Notes under the pieces: generated by a model | The model's database searches: none | What the model was told of the DNA's origin: nothing | Seen by the model: only the letters and a program-made list of their open reading frames with translations | Position numbers and translations under genes: made by a program | Shown: in pieces, positions 1 through 5,571 of the stretch | Position numbering within the stretch: the stretch's first letter is position 1 | Layout: each line of letters begins with the position of its first letter | NCBI GenBank assembly: GCA_902478825.1 | Contig: CABSMK010000059.1 | Location: 1 to 9,878, forward strand | Origin: an uncultured Collinsella sp. | GTDB taxonomy: Bacteria > Actinomycetota > Coriobacteriia > Coriobacteriales > Coriobacteriaceae | Direction: 5' to 3' | DNA: 9,878 nucleotides

Positions 1-39
1 CGCATGTCTCGTGGGCTCGGAGATGTGTATAAGAGACAG
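1..39 (+). other. Illumina Nextera Read-2 adapter (sequencing artefact)
   Basis: Bases 6-20 (GTCTCGTGGGCTCGG) followed by bases 21-39 (AGATGTGTATAAGAGACAG) match the Nextera Read-2 transposase adapter; bases 21-39 are the 19-base Tn5 mosaic end. Bases 1-5 are probably the end of the index sequence that precedes this adapter. From base 40 onward the sequence reads as uninterrupted cysK on the minus strand, so only 1-39 are foreign. This is library-preparation sequence left at a contig end, not a natural Tn5 insertion. Confidence 0.97.
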
Positions 40-446
40 TCCTCGGCCTTGGCGATAGCGCCCTTCATGCCCTTGGAGCCGTCGGTGAGCACGAGCTGCG
101 CACCGTATGCCTGCATCAGCTTGCGGCGCTCGACGGACATGGTCTCGGGCATGGTGATGATCACCTTGTAGCCGCGAGCCGCCGCCACCGAGGCGATGCC
201 GACGCCGGTGTTGCCGCTCGTGGGCTCGATGATGGTGTAGTCGCCGCCGCGCACGAGCTTGCCTGCCTTCTCGGCCTCGTCAATCATGTTCTTGGCGACG
301 CGGTCTTTAACGGATCCGGCGGGGTTGAAGTATTCCAGTTTGACGAGCACGCGAGCCTTGAGGTCCTCGTCGGCCTCAAAGTGGGTGAGCTCCAGAAGCG
401 GGGTGTGGCCGATAAGCTGATCGATGGACGTGTAAACCTTGCTCAT
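40..446 (-). CDS. cysK: Cysteine synthase (O-acetylserine sulfhydrylase), N-terminal part, truncated by contig end
   Basis: Cytoplasmic PLP enzyme that makes L-cysteine from O-acetylserine and sulfide. Reading leftward from the ATG at 446 gives 135 residues starting MSKVYTSIDQLIGHTPLLEL. The family hallmarks are in place: the PLP-binding lysine K47 within NPAGSVKDR (residues 41-49), and the substrate loop TSGNTG (76-81) preceded by IIEP. The MPETMSVERRKLMQAYGA stretch (about 100-117) and the DGSKGMKGAI region follow as expected. Full-length CysK is about 305-310 residues, so more than half the gene is missing because the contig ends in adapter at 39/40, not because of a mutation. The start is well supported by a GGAGGT ribosome site (plus-strand 452-457) six bases upstream. 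The gene is divergent from an Rrf2 regulator and separated from it by 253 bases, which suggests local control. A cystathionine beta-synthase-like paralogue is possible but less likely given the short N-terminus. Confidence 0.95.
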
Positions 447-451
447 GGTGA

Positions 452-457
452 ACCTCC
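452..457 (-). promoter_or_regulatory. cysK ribosome binding site
   Basis: The minus strand reads GGAGGT, then five bases, then the cysK ATG (446-444). This near-perfect Shine-Dalgarno fixes the start. Confidence 0.85.
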
Positions 458-504
458 AAAGTGTTCAAGTTGCTGGTTGCCGTGTGGTTTTACGGTGTGT
501 CTAG

Positions 505-544
505 CAGCTAAACCCATAAACCTTATAGGTTGTTCGTTTAGCTG
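505..544. promoter_or_regulatory. Nested palindrome, candidate Rrf2-family operator over the cysK promoter
   Basis: A perfect 9-base inverted repeat, CAGCTAAAC (505-513) and GTTTAGCTG (536-544), is separated by 22 bases. Inside it, almost concentric, is a second dyad, AACCT-TAT-AGGTT (519-531). AT-rich flanks around a CC...GG core recall the architecture of known Rrf2-family (CymR-like) operators, though I cannot match it to a defined consensus. It covers the candidate cysK -10 and part of the spacer, a position where a bound repressor would block cysK. The operator role is inferred. Confidence 0.5.
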
Positions 545-551
545 TTGGCAA
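522..551 (-). promoter_or_regulatory. Candidate cysK promoter
   Basis: On the minus strand a -35-like TTGCCA (plus 546-551) and a -10-like TATAAG (plus 522-527) are 18 bases apart, each matching 5 of 6 consensus positions. This would give a 5' leader of roughly 70 bases. A weaker alternative, TTGCAT-17-TACTAT, lies further upstream, with its -10 at plus 554-559. Confidence 0.45.
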
Positions 552-635
552 GCATAGTAGACACTAAAGCCTAGTAATGCAATAGGAAATAGAAGATTAT
601 TACGAGTCGATTAACCATCTTGACCGGAACGGGTA

Positions 636-663
636 TTTTCAAACCCAATTTTTCGGCTAGAAT
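636..663 (+). promoter_or_regulatory. Candidate promoter of the Rrf2 regulator gene
   Basis: A good -10, TAGAAT (658-663), is preceded after 16 bases by a weak -35, TTTTCA (636-641). Transcription would start around 670, about 30 bases before the ATG at 700. A separate TTGACC at 620-625 has no -10 at a suitable distance. Confidence 0.4.
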
Positions 664-699
664 TTCAACGGACTAAAAGACCGAAAGGCAGCACTATAT

Positions 700-1128
700 A
701 TGTTGGTTTCTACTAAGGGCAGGTACGCCCTGCGCGTTATGGTCGATCTGGCCGAGCACCAGGCGGCCGGTCGCATCCCGCTCAAAGAGATCGCGGCGCG
801 ACAGGGGATTTCCGAGAAATATCTCGAGAACATCTTGGCTACGCTCGTGCGCGCCAACATGCTTTCGGGCATGCGTGGCAAGGGCGGCGGCTATGTGCTC
901 ACGCGTCCGCCCGAGCAGTACACGGTGGGCGAGATCCTGCGCCTGACCGAGGGTAGTCTGGCGCCGGTCGCCTGCCTGGATGGCGACTGCAAGGGCTGCT
1001 CGCGCTCGGATGAGTGTCCCACGCTCGATGTGTGGAAGAACCTGGACAAGCTCATCAACGACTACCTCGACGGCGTGACGCTCGACCAGCTCGTCGCCCC
1101 CAGCGAAGGCTACGACTACGTCATCTAG
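700..1128 (+). CDS. Rrf2-family transcriptional regulator (IscR/CymR-like) with cysteine cluster
   Basis: A 142-residue winged-helix DNA-binding protein of typical Rrf2 length. The opening MLVSTKGRYALRVMVDLA is the family signature. The helix-turn-helix spans about residues 26-50 (LKEIAARQGISEKYLENIL), and the wing is at 56-70 (SGMRGKGGGYVLTRP). After the long dimerisation helix come four cysteines, C92, C97, C100 and C106 (C-x4-C-x2-C-x5-C), where IscR and NsrR carry their [2Fe-2S]/[4Fe-4S] ligands. Cluster binding is therefore plausible. B. subtilis/S. aureus CymR, which represses cysteine genes together with CysK, is the other obvious relative. Divergence from cysK supports a role in sulfur or Fe-S homeostasis, but which ligand it senses cannot be decided from sequence. 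The ribosome site is weak (AAAGG at 684-688, 11 bases from ATG). The start is fixed by the conserved N-terminus. Confidence 0.92.
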   Translation: MLVSTKGRYALRVMVDLAEHQAAGRIPLKEIAARQGISEKYLENILATLVRANMLSGMRGKGGGYVLTRPPEQYTVGEILRLTEGSLAPVACLDGDCKGCSRSDECPTLDVWKNLDKLINDYLDGVTLDQLVAPSEGYDYVI

Positions 1129-1138
1129 CCCACCTGCC

Positions 1139-1165
1139 ATTTGGGGACGGGGTGGAAATGGTAGA
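1139..1165 (+). repeat. Possible relict half-copy of the 2308-2396 intergenic repeat
   Basis: Bases 1141-1150 (TTGGGGACGG) are identical to 2317-2326 in the left arm of the large inverted repeat. They are followed by a similar GG..GGAAA.GG pattern (1151-1162 against 2327-2336). No matching right arm is present here. The shared ten bases plus the similar extension suggest a degenerate relative, but the match is short. Confidence 0.3.
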
Positions 1166-1195
1166 TTTTCTTGCCTTCTGAGGATTGACAAATAA

Positions 1196-1228
1196 GAAGG
1201 CCGCCCATTTTTGCGATGGGCGGCCTTC
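1196..1228. terminator. Bidirectional intrinsic terminator
   Basis: Perfect 13-base arms (1196-1208 GAAGGCCGCCCAT and 1216-1228) enclose a 7-base loop. TTTT follows at 1230-1233 on the plus strand, and TTATTT follows on the minus strand. It sits between the convergent Rrf2 regulator and the YvlD-like gene and can end both transcripts. Confidence 0.88.
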
Positions 1229-1268
1229 GTTTTGGGCTGTTGAGACGGACACGGTCGGAATGGCCGTT

Positions 1269-1634
1269 TTAGTCCTCGGCGATGCTGTCGAGGATGCTGC
1301 GCGTGATGGACACCAGGATGCTGCCCATAAAGGCCGATCCAAAGCTGGCGATGGAGATGCCGACGCCCAGCAGGTTGACCGACAGGTAGCTCGCGAGCTC
1401 AAGCATAAAGCTGTTGACGACAAGCTGGAAAATGCCCAGCGTAATGATCGTGAGCGGCAGCGAGATGACCGTCAGGAACGGTTTGACGAACGAATCGACA
1501 ATGTTCAGGAACAGTCCCACAAAGGCAAAGCAGACCCAGGTCTCGGCAAAGCCGAAGGGTTGGATACCGGGGACGAGGAACGTGGCGATCGCGATGGCGA
1601 TCGAGGTGAAGAGCCAGTTAAGCATAAAGCGCAT
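1269..1634 (-). CDS. YvlD / phage-holin-family-IV-type four-helix membrane protein
   Basis: A 121-residue, very hydrophobic protein with four predicted membrane segments at about residues 4-22, 30-49, 55-78 and 88-112. The family signature FVKPFLTVISLPLTIITLGIF (about 49-69), followed by LVVNSF, is typical of the YvlD/'mycobacterial four-TMS phage holin' superfamily. Despite the name, chromosomal members are not known to be lytic holins; in Bacillus, YvlD belongs to an envelope-stress-associated operon. Nothing phage-like surrounds the gene here, so I read it as a housekeeping inner-membrane protein of unknown function. An AAAGGA ribosome site lies ahead of the ATG at 1634. An internal Met at residue 4 is an alternative start. 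It appears to be a single-gene unit ending at the shared terminator. Confidence 0.88.
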   Translation of the reverse strand: MRFMLNWLFTSIAIAIATFLVPGIQPFGFAETWVCFAFVGLFLNIVDSFVKPFLTVISLPLTIITLGIFQLVVNSFMLELASYLSVNLLGVGISIASFGSAFMGSILVSITRSILDSIAED

Positions 1635-1822
1635 GGCGTGAATCCTTTCTTGCGCCGGGGTTGCTGGCGTCGCGTGAAGCGGCTTGCGGCGGCGACCTGG
1701 ATGGTTGCGCGGGCGCGCCGCGGTGTTTGGGCGCCCATTGTCTCAAATATTCGTGGAGCTTACGTGCGCATACGGTTTCTAAACGGCGTTCGTCCTGAAA
1801 AACGCGCCGCTGGCAGAGAGTC
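1635..1822. other. GC-rich intergenic region without a recognised gene
   Basis: This is the left part of the 324-base gap between the YvlD-like gene and yerC. It contains the YvlD ribosome site next to 1634 and a GC-rich stretch at about 1700-1740. I found no convincing promoter for the YvlD gene and no supported small ORF. The sole long plus-strand reading frame crossing it is a shadow of the YvlD gene. Confidence 0.6.
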
Positions 1823-1853
1823 TTGTCGCTTTAGTTTGGTGGTGTGCTACACT
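1823..1853 (+). promoter_or_regulatory. Candidate promoter for yerC
   Basis: An extended -10, TGCTACACT (TACACT at 1848-1853), lies downstream of a weak -35-like TTGTCG (1823-1828), with a long 19-base spacer. Transcription would start near 1860, giving a leader of about 100 bases that contains the upstream ORF at 1905. Confidence 0.45.
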
Positions 1854-1904
1854 GCTACGGGCAAAAGCCACAGGCGTTGCCCTATTGCATGGAACGGGCG
1901 AACG

Positions 1905-1955
1905 ATGCCCGATGTCAGTATCAACTTCGATGCCTTTTGGCGGGTTTGGCGGTGA
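1905..1955 (+). CDS. Candidate 16-residue Trp-containing leader peptide upstream of yerC
   Basis: ATG at 1905 to TGA at 1953-1955 encodes MPDVSINFDAFWRVWR. Two of the last five residues are Trp, and the stop is three bases before the yerC ATG. The frame is the same as yerC, so this could also be read as an in-frame upstream segment ended by the TGA. A GGA-containing stretch (1891-1899, GGAACGGGC) lies 5' but is poorly spaced. yerC itself lacks a clear Shine-Dalgarno, so translational coupling would make sense. Expression and any attenuator function are inferred; a chance ORF of this size is quite possible. Confidence 0.3.
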   Translation: MPDVSINFDAFWRVWR

Positions 1956-1958
1956 TCG

Positions 1959-2258
1959 ATGAATATCGAGAACATGTTTGACAAGCCTGATGTCAAGCAG
2001 CTGGTCCACGCATTTAGTCTTTTGGATGACGAGAAGGATATCCAGGCGTTTTTGACCGATATCTGCACGCCGCGCGAGATTTGCGACCTTTCTCAGCGTT
2101 TGCAGGTTGCGCGCTATTTGGACGAGGGCGAGCCTTATGTTGAGGTTCAGGCCCGTACCGGCGCTTCGTCCACCACGGTGAGCCGCGTTTCAAAGGCGCT
2201 GAACGGCGAGTACGGTGGCTACCGCAAGATCCTCATTAAGTTGGAGGATGGCGAGTAA
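1959..2258 (+). CDS. yerC: YerC/YecD-family TrpR-related DNA-binding protein
   Basis: A 99-residue member of the TrpR-like YerC/YecD family, at the usual length. The mostly helical N-terminus (residues 8-35, DKPDVKQLVHAFSLLDDEKDIQAFL) leads to the family core CTPREICDLSQRLQVARYL (36-54). A helix-turn-helix follows at about 58-81, with ASSTTVSRVSKAL as the recognition part. It should bind DNA as a dimer. Regulatory targets of the family are poorly defined, and there is no direct evidence that this subgroup senses tryptophan. A TGA at 1953-1955 in the same frame makes ATG 1959 the first possible start. The upstream ribosome site is weak (GGCGGT). The gene is transcribed alone and closed by the terminator at 2285-2310, so it is probably not part of the addBA operon. 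Confidence 0.9.
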   Translation: MNIENMFDKPDVKQLVHAFSLLDDEKDIQAFLTDICTPREICDLSQRLQVARYLDEGEPYVEVQARTGASSTTVSRVSKALNGEYGGYRKILIKLEDGE

Positions 2259-2284
2259 GCCAGCGACAACATTGAATTACGAAG

Positions 2285-2310
2285 AACCGTCCCTACGGGG
2301 GCGGTTTTTT
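2285..2310 (+). terminator. Intrinsic terminator after yerC
   Basis: AACCGTCCC (2285-2293) pairs with GGGGCGGTT (2298-2306), including one G-T wobble, around a 4-base loop. A run of six T (2305-2310) follows. It lies 27 bases after the yerC stop. Confidence 0.88.
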
Positions 2311-2396
2311 GATCCCTTGGGGACGGAGGAAAACGGATCACCGGGTTAGACTGACCCCCACTGTGATCCATTTTCCTCCGTCCCCAAGGGATCAAA
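2308..2396. repeat. Large intergenic inverted repeat (34-base arms)
   Basis: The left arm 2308-2341 and right arm 2363-2396 are reverse complements over 34 bases with a single mismatch (C2334 against A2370), separated by 21 bases. The core of each arm contains TTGGGGACGGAGGAAAA or its complement. The near-perfect symmetry in a noncoding gap suggests a dispersed palindromic (REP/MITE-like) element or a strong RNA hairpin. I see no target-site duplication and no transposase. It starts at the U-tract of the yerC terminator and ends about 80 bases before addB. Confidence 0.85.
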
Positions 2397-2429
2397 TCTG
2401 TTGGCGTGGGGCAAATCTGTCCGCGTGGG
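2393..2429 (+). repeat. Tandem direct repeat (19-base period) upstream of addB
   Basis: CAAATCTGTTGGCGTGGG (2393-2410) is repeated as CAAATCTGTCCGCGTGGG (2412-2429), with 16 of 18 positions identical and a period of 19. The first copy overlaps the last four bases of the inverted repeat. It could be a double protein-binding site or a small local duplication. A TAGGAT (-10-like) at 2434-2439 follows directly, but no convincing -35 is visible. Confidence 0.7.
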
Positions 2430-2470
2430 CGGGTAGGATGGATGCATTGATTATTGCGAACAGTTTGAGC

Positions 2471-2475
2471 GGAGG
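2471..2475 (+). promoter_or_regulatory. addB ribosome binding site
   Basis: GGAGG is followed by ACC and the ATG at 2479. The spacing of three bases is short. An in-frame TAG at 2434-2436, with no start codon in between, makes ATG 2479 the first possible ATG start. Confidence 0.7.
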
Positions 2476-2478
2476 ACC

Positions 2479-5400
2479 ATGCCTGTTCGAATCTATACCA
2501 CCAATGCCGGCACGGATTTGAGCGATGCCGAGTCGGCGCTGCTTGCCGACCTTATTGCCCGTCACGGGCGTGCCGTGTTGCTGGCACCAACGTTTGCCGA
2601 GCTCGACCTGTGCCGTCATGATGCGGCGGAAGCCGGGGTTTCACTGGGTATCGACTACAAGACGCCTACATCGTGGCTTCGCTCGCTTTGGGAGCTTTTG
2701 GGCGACGGGCGCGGTTTCGTCGACAACCTGCAGCGCCAGATGCTGTTCTCGGACATGGTCACGCGTCTCGACGATGCCGACCTGCAGCCGCTTTCGCGCA
2801 GCCAGGGCACAGTGCGCATGCTCGCGCGCATGGCCCGCGACGTGTTGCCGGGCGTTGCGGGGACGGGTGCCGAACGATGCCGTGGCGACAACTGCCAGCC
2901 TGAGCCAAAAAGCGATGCCGAGGCTCGTGTGTTCGAGCTTTTGCGCGCCTACGCGGGCGGTTTGGACCGTCGAGATATGGTTGAGCCCTGCGAGGCAGCT
3001 GACATTATGACCAGTGTCCTGGCCGATAGCCTGCCGGCGTGCACTCGCGCCGTATGCGTGCGCGGTATCACGTCGTTTACGCACGGTCTGCTCGAGCTGC
3101 TGTCTGCCGTGGCGAACAATGGGGGAGAGGTCGTCGTGCTGCTTGCCCGCGAGCAGGCGGCGATGCGCGAGGAGCTTGCCGCGGCATTTGATGCCCGCGA
3201 TGTGTTGTTTGAGATCGCGCCGCTAGGGGAGGGTGTCGGCGCGTCTGATGCCGCTTGCGGGACCGCCGCTCAGCCTGCCTTTATTGAGGTCGCTGGCCCC
3301 CATGCCCGTGCTCATGCTTATGCGGACGCAATTGATGATCTGGTAAAAACGTGCCGGGGTTCCGAGGTCGACGGCGCTTCTGCCGACCCCGTGCGCGTGC
3401 TCGTTGTTTCTGCCCGGGCACCCCAGCTGTTCGGCGAACTCGCCTCTCGTCTGGCGGCGCGTCACATTGCGGCCGAGACGACTGAGTTCACGGCGTTTTC
3501 CCAGTCCATCGCGGGCAGGCAGTTTACGGCGCTCGCCAACCTGATCGAGCGTATGAAAGCCGCCGACGAGGGCACCGCTTCCAAGACCGAGTGGTGGCCC
3601 GCTTCAGAGCTTACCGACTGGATTTATAGCCCGCTTTCGGGTGCCGACGCCGCGAGCGCCCGCGGCTTCGACAAGAACATGCGCCTGTCGCGCAACAAAA
3701 CCACTGCGGGCGTCAAGAGCCTGCTGCAGAGCGTGCAGGGCCAGGTGAGGGGCGCCCGCAAGGCCGCTAGCGAAGATAACTGGTTTAAGAACGTGCCATG
3801 CGTGGTCTCGGACGTGTTTCAGGCGCTGTGGCGCGACAAACCCGTGACGGCGCTCAAGGCCATGCTCGCCGTTGCCGAGGCGCTGCCCGATCGCGCCCTA
3901 GGCGGCCTTGACGGCCAGGCCCGTCGCCAGGCAGAGACGGCTCTGCTGCGTCATGTCATCGACATCCTTATGAACGATGCTCGCGCACTCGACGTGTCGC
4001 AGGCCGCGACCGTGCCGGTTCTCGACGGCGTTCGAACCAAGGTGGACAAGCGCAGTACCGCTTACGATTACGCGACCTACGAGGTCGATCGCACGCCACG
4101 GGCACAAGTGCGCTTCGTGTCGCTTGCCGATGCGTCGGTTTTGCGTCCTGGCGGCTACGATGCCGTGCTGTTTGCCGATGTCGACCTGGACAGCTATCCG
4201 CTTTCGCACGAAGAGGGCCCGCTTGCCACATTGACGGCCGAGCTGCGCCGCGACGGCGTGTCTTTGGAGCCCGCCGCCCTGTTGCGCGTGCGCTTTGGCC
4301 GTGCGATGCAGGCGGCGAGCGGTCCGGTCGCGCTCGCCCGCGTGACGCACGATCGCCAGGCGCGCGAGTGCTACCCGGCAGCCGTATGGACCGAGCTGCG
4401 GGCACATGCCGAGGCCGCTGGCGCTGCCAAGCCCACGCGCGTGGGCGAGGGCGATATCATCGCCGACTTTGATCCCACTGCAGGCGAAGGTTTTAGGCGC
4501 GAGCGCGTGACCTGCGAAGCTCCTCAGCATCTGAGCGATGAAGCCATTCCGTATCTGGTCCTGCGCCGTCGCGATGGCGAGGGCGAGGACGCGCCGCTCG
4601 TGCCGCGTCTGACGTCCGCCTCGCAGATCGAGGCCTATTCTACCTGCCCACTGTGCTGGTTCGTGTCGTATCGCGTCAAGCCCCAGTCTATCGACGCGGG
4701 CTTTGGCAACATGGAGAAGGGCAACTTTGTCCACGACGTGCTGGAGCATCTGCATGCCCGTCTGCCCCAAGAGGGCATGGAGCGCGTGACGCCCGAGAAC
4801 CTGCCGCGCGCACAGGAGCTGCTGCGCGAGGTCTTTGACGAGACCTTGGTCGAGCATGCCTCCAGGCGTGGCAACGAGGGCCCGCTCGTGCCGCTCTCTC
4901 CGGTAGAGGAGCGCCAGGTGGCCGAGATTCTGCCGCAGCTGGAGGGTGTGCTTGCCTATGAAGCCGAGGCGCTGACGCCTTTTGCTCCGCGCTACCTGGA
5001 GTTTGCCTTTAACGATCTTAACGTTGAGTATGCCGGCTGGCCGCTCGGTGGGCGCATCGACCGTGTGGACGTGGATGCCGAGAACCGCGCCGTCGTGATC
5101 GACTACAAGCATCGCACGGGCGTTGAGGAGTTTAAACTCGCCGACCCCACGGTGCGCGACGAGGAATCGGGCACGGCGCCCATCGACGATCCGCGGTGGC
5201 TGCCGCCCCATACCCAGACGCTTATCTATGCGCAGGCCATGCGCCGGGCGCTGGATCTGGATACCCGTGCGGCGCTCTATTTTTCGACCAAGGGCGGCAA
5301 ACCGGCGCTGCGAGGCGCCGCGAGTGCCGAACTGCTCGAGGAGGAGCGTGGCGACGGCCGCATCCCGGGGCTTAAGAAGGGCTTTCCCGGTGAGGGCGGC

Positions 5401-5568
5401 AACATGGACTTCGATGCGCTGCTCGATCGCGTGGAGGCCGGCATCGCCGAGCGCTTGCGCGAACTCGAGGCGGGCAATGTCGCTGCTGCCGACCCGGCGT
5501 CGACGCAGGCCGCGCATGGCCGCTGCTCGTATAACCACGAAGGTATGTTTGTAAGGAGGGATGTGTAG
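2479..5568 (+). CDS. addB: AddB-like helicase-nuclease subunit, ATP-binding motif not visible
   Basis: A 1029-residue subunit of the AddAB complex, which unwinds and resects double-strand breaks to load RecA. Residues 1-120 follow the AddB helicase fold, but no Gx4GK[ST] Walker A is present where B. subtilis AddB has one (IYTTNAGTD at 5-13 instead). A UvrD-like domain follows (about 305-360, and 543-580 with VRFVSLADASVLRPGGYDAVLF). The C-terminal PD-(D/E)XK nuclease is intact: H752 in GNFVH, D861 in GGRIDR, and D875/K877 in VVIDYK. Of the four cysteines that hold the AddB Fe-S cluster, the first is present in SQIEAYSTCPLC (C723, with an extra C726). At the C-terminus only C1016 (GRCSYNHE) remains. 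B. subtilis AddB is about 1166 residues, so this one is shorter. It lies three bases before addA, its certain partner. An archaeal/actinobacterial RecB-like nuclease label is possible, but context favours AddB. Confidence 0.87.
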   Translation: MPVRIYTTNAGTDLSDAESALLADLIARHGRAVLLAPTFAELDLCRHDAAEAGVSLGIDYKTPTSWLRSLWELLGDGRGFVDNLQRQMLFSDMVTRLDDADLQPLSRSQGTVRMLARMARDVLPGVAGTGAERCRGDNCQPEPKSDAEARVFELLRAYAGGLDRRDMVEPCEAADIMTSVLADSLPACTRAVCVRGITSFTHGLLELLSAVANNGGEVVVLLAREQAAMREELAAAFDARDVLFEIAPLGEGVGASDAACGTAAQPAFIEVAGPHARAHAYADAIDDLVKTCRGSEVDGASADPVRVLVVSARAPQLFGELASRLAARHIAAETTEFTAFSQSIAGRQFTALANLIERMKAADEGTASKTEWWPASELTDWIYSPLSGADAASARGFDKNMRLSRNKTTAGVKSLLQSVQGQVRGARKAASEDNWFKNVPCVVSDVFQALWRDKPVTALKAMLAVAEALPDRALGGLDGQARRQAETALLRHVIDILMNDARALDVSQAATVPVLDGVRTKVDKRSTAYDYATYEVDRTPRAQVRFVSLADASVLRPGGYDAVLFADVDLDSYPLSHEEGPLATLTAELRRDGVSLEPAALLRVRFGRAMQAASGPVALARVTHDRQARECYPAAVWTELRAHAEAAGAAKPTRVGEGDIIADFDPTAGEGFRRERVTCEAPQHLSDEAIPYLVLRRRDGEGEDAPLVPRLTSASQIEAYSTCPLCWFVSYRVKPQSIDAGFGNMEKGNFVHDVLEHLHARLPQEGMERVTPENLPRAQELLREVFDETLVEHASRRGNEGPLVPLSPVEERQVAEILPQLEGVLAYEAEALTPFAPRYLEFAFNDLNVEYAGWPLGGRIDRVDVDAENRAVVIDYKHRTGVEEFKLADPTVRDEESGTAPIDDPRWLPPHTQTLIYAQAMRRALDLDTRAALYFSTKGGKPALRGAASAELLEEERGDGRIPGLKKGFPGEGGNMDFDALLDRVEAGIAERLRELEAGNVAAADPASTQAAHGRCSYNHEGMFVRRDV
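5553..5559 (+). promoter_or_regulatory. addA ribosome binding site inside the end of addB
   Basis: AAGGAGG lies in the last codons of addB, 12 bases before ATG 5572. The addB stop TAG (5566-5568) is three bases before that ATG, so the two genes are probably translationally coupled and made in a fixed ratio. Confidence 0.8.
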
Positions 5569-5571
5569 ACC

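Noticed and set aside
1..39. Tn5 mosaic end as a natural transposon boundary
   Set aside because: The mosaic end is preceded by the exact Nextera adapter, which exists only in sequencing libraries.
651..686. TTTCGG...CCGAAA inverted repeat spanning the Rrf2 promoter -10
   Set aside because: Six-base arms with a 24-base spacer are expected by chance in this length of DNA; too weak to call an autoregulatory operator.
694..1191. A 165-codon minus-strand frame over the Rrf2 gene
   Set aside because: It is an antisense shadow of a conserved regulator gene, overlaps its entire length, and has no recognisable domain.
1269..1634. Holin-like protein as evidence of a prophage
   Set aside because: The family is widespread on chromosomes as YvlD-type proteins; no endolysin, integrase or structural phage gene is nearby.
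1185..1955. A 256-codon plus-strand frame running through the terminator, the YvlD gene and up to yerC
   Set aside because: It begins at the terminator and is antisense to the well-supported YvlD gene; the product is highly charged and unlike any family. Only its last 16 codons (from 1905) were kept as a possible leader.
5480..5568. Frameshift hiding missing C-terminal cysteines of addB
   Set aside because: The frame runs into a well-placed ribosome site and the addA start; the other two frames do not supply the C-x2-C-x5-C pattern, so the loss looks genuine.
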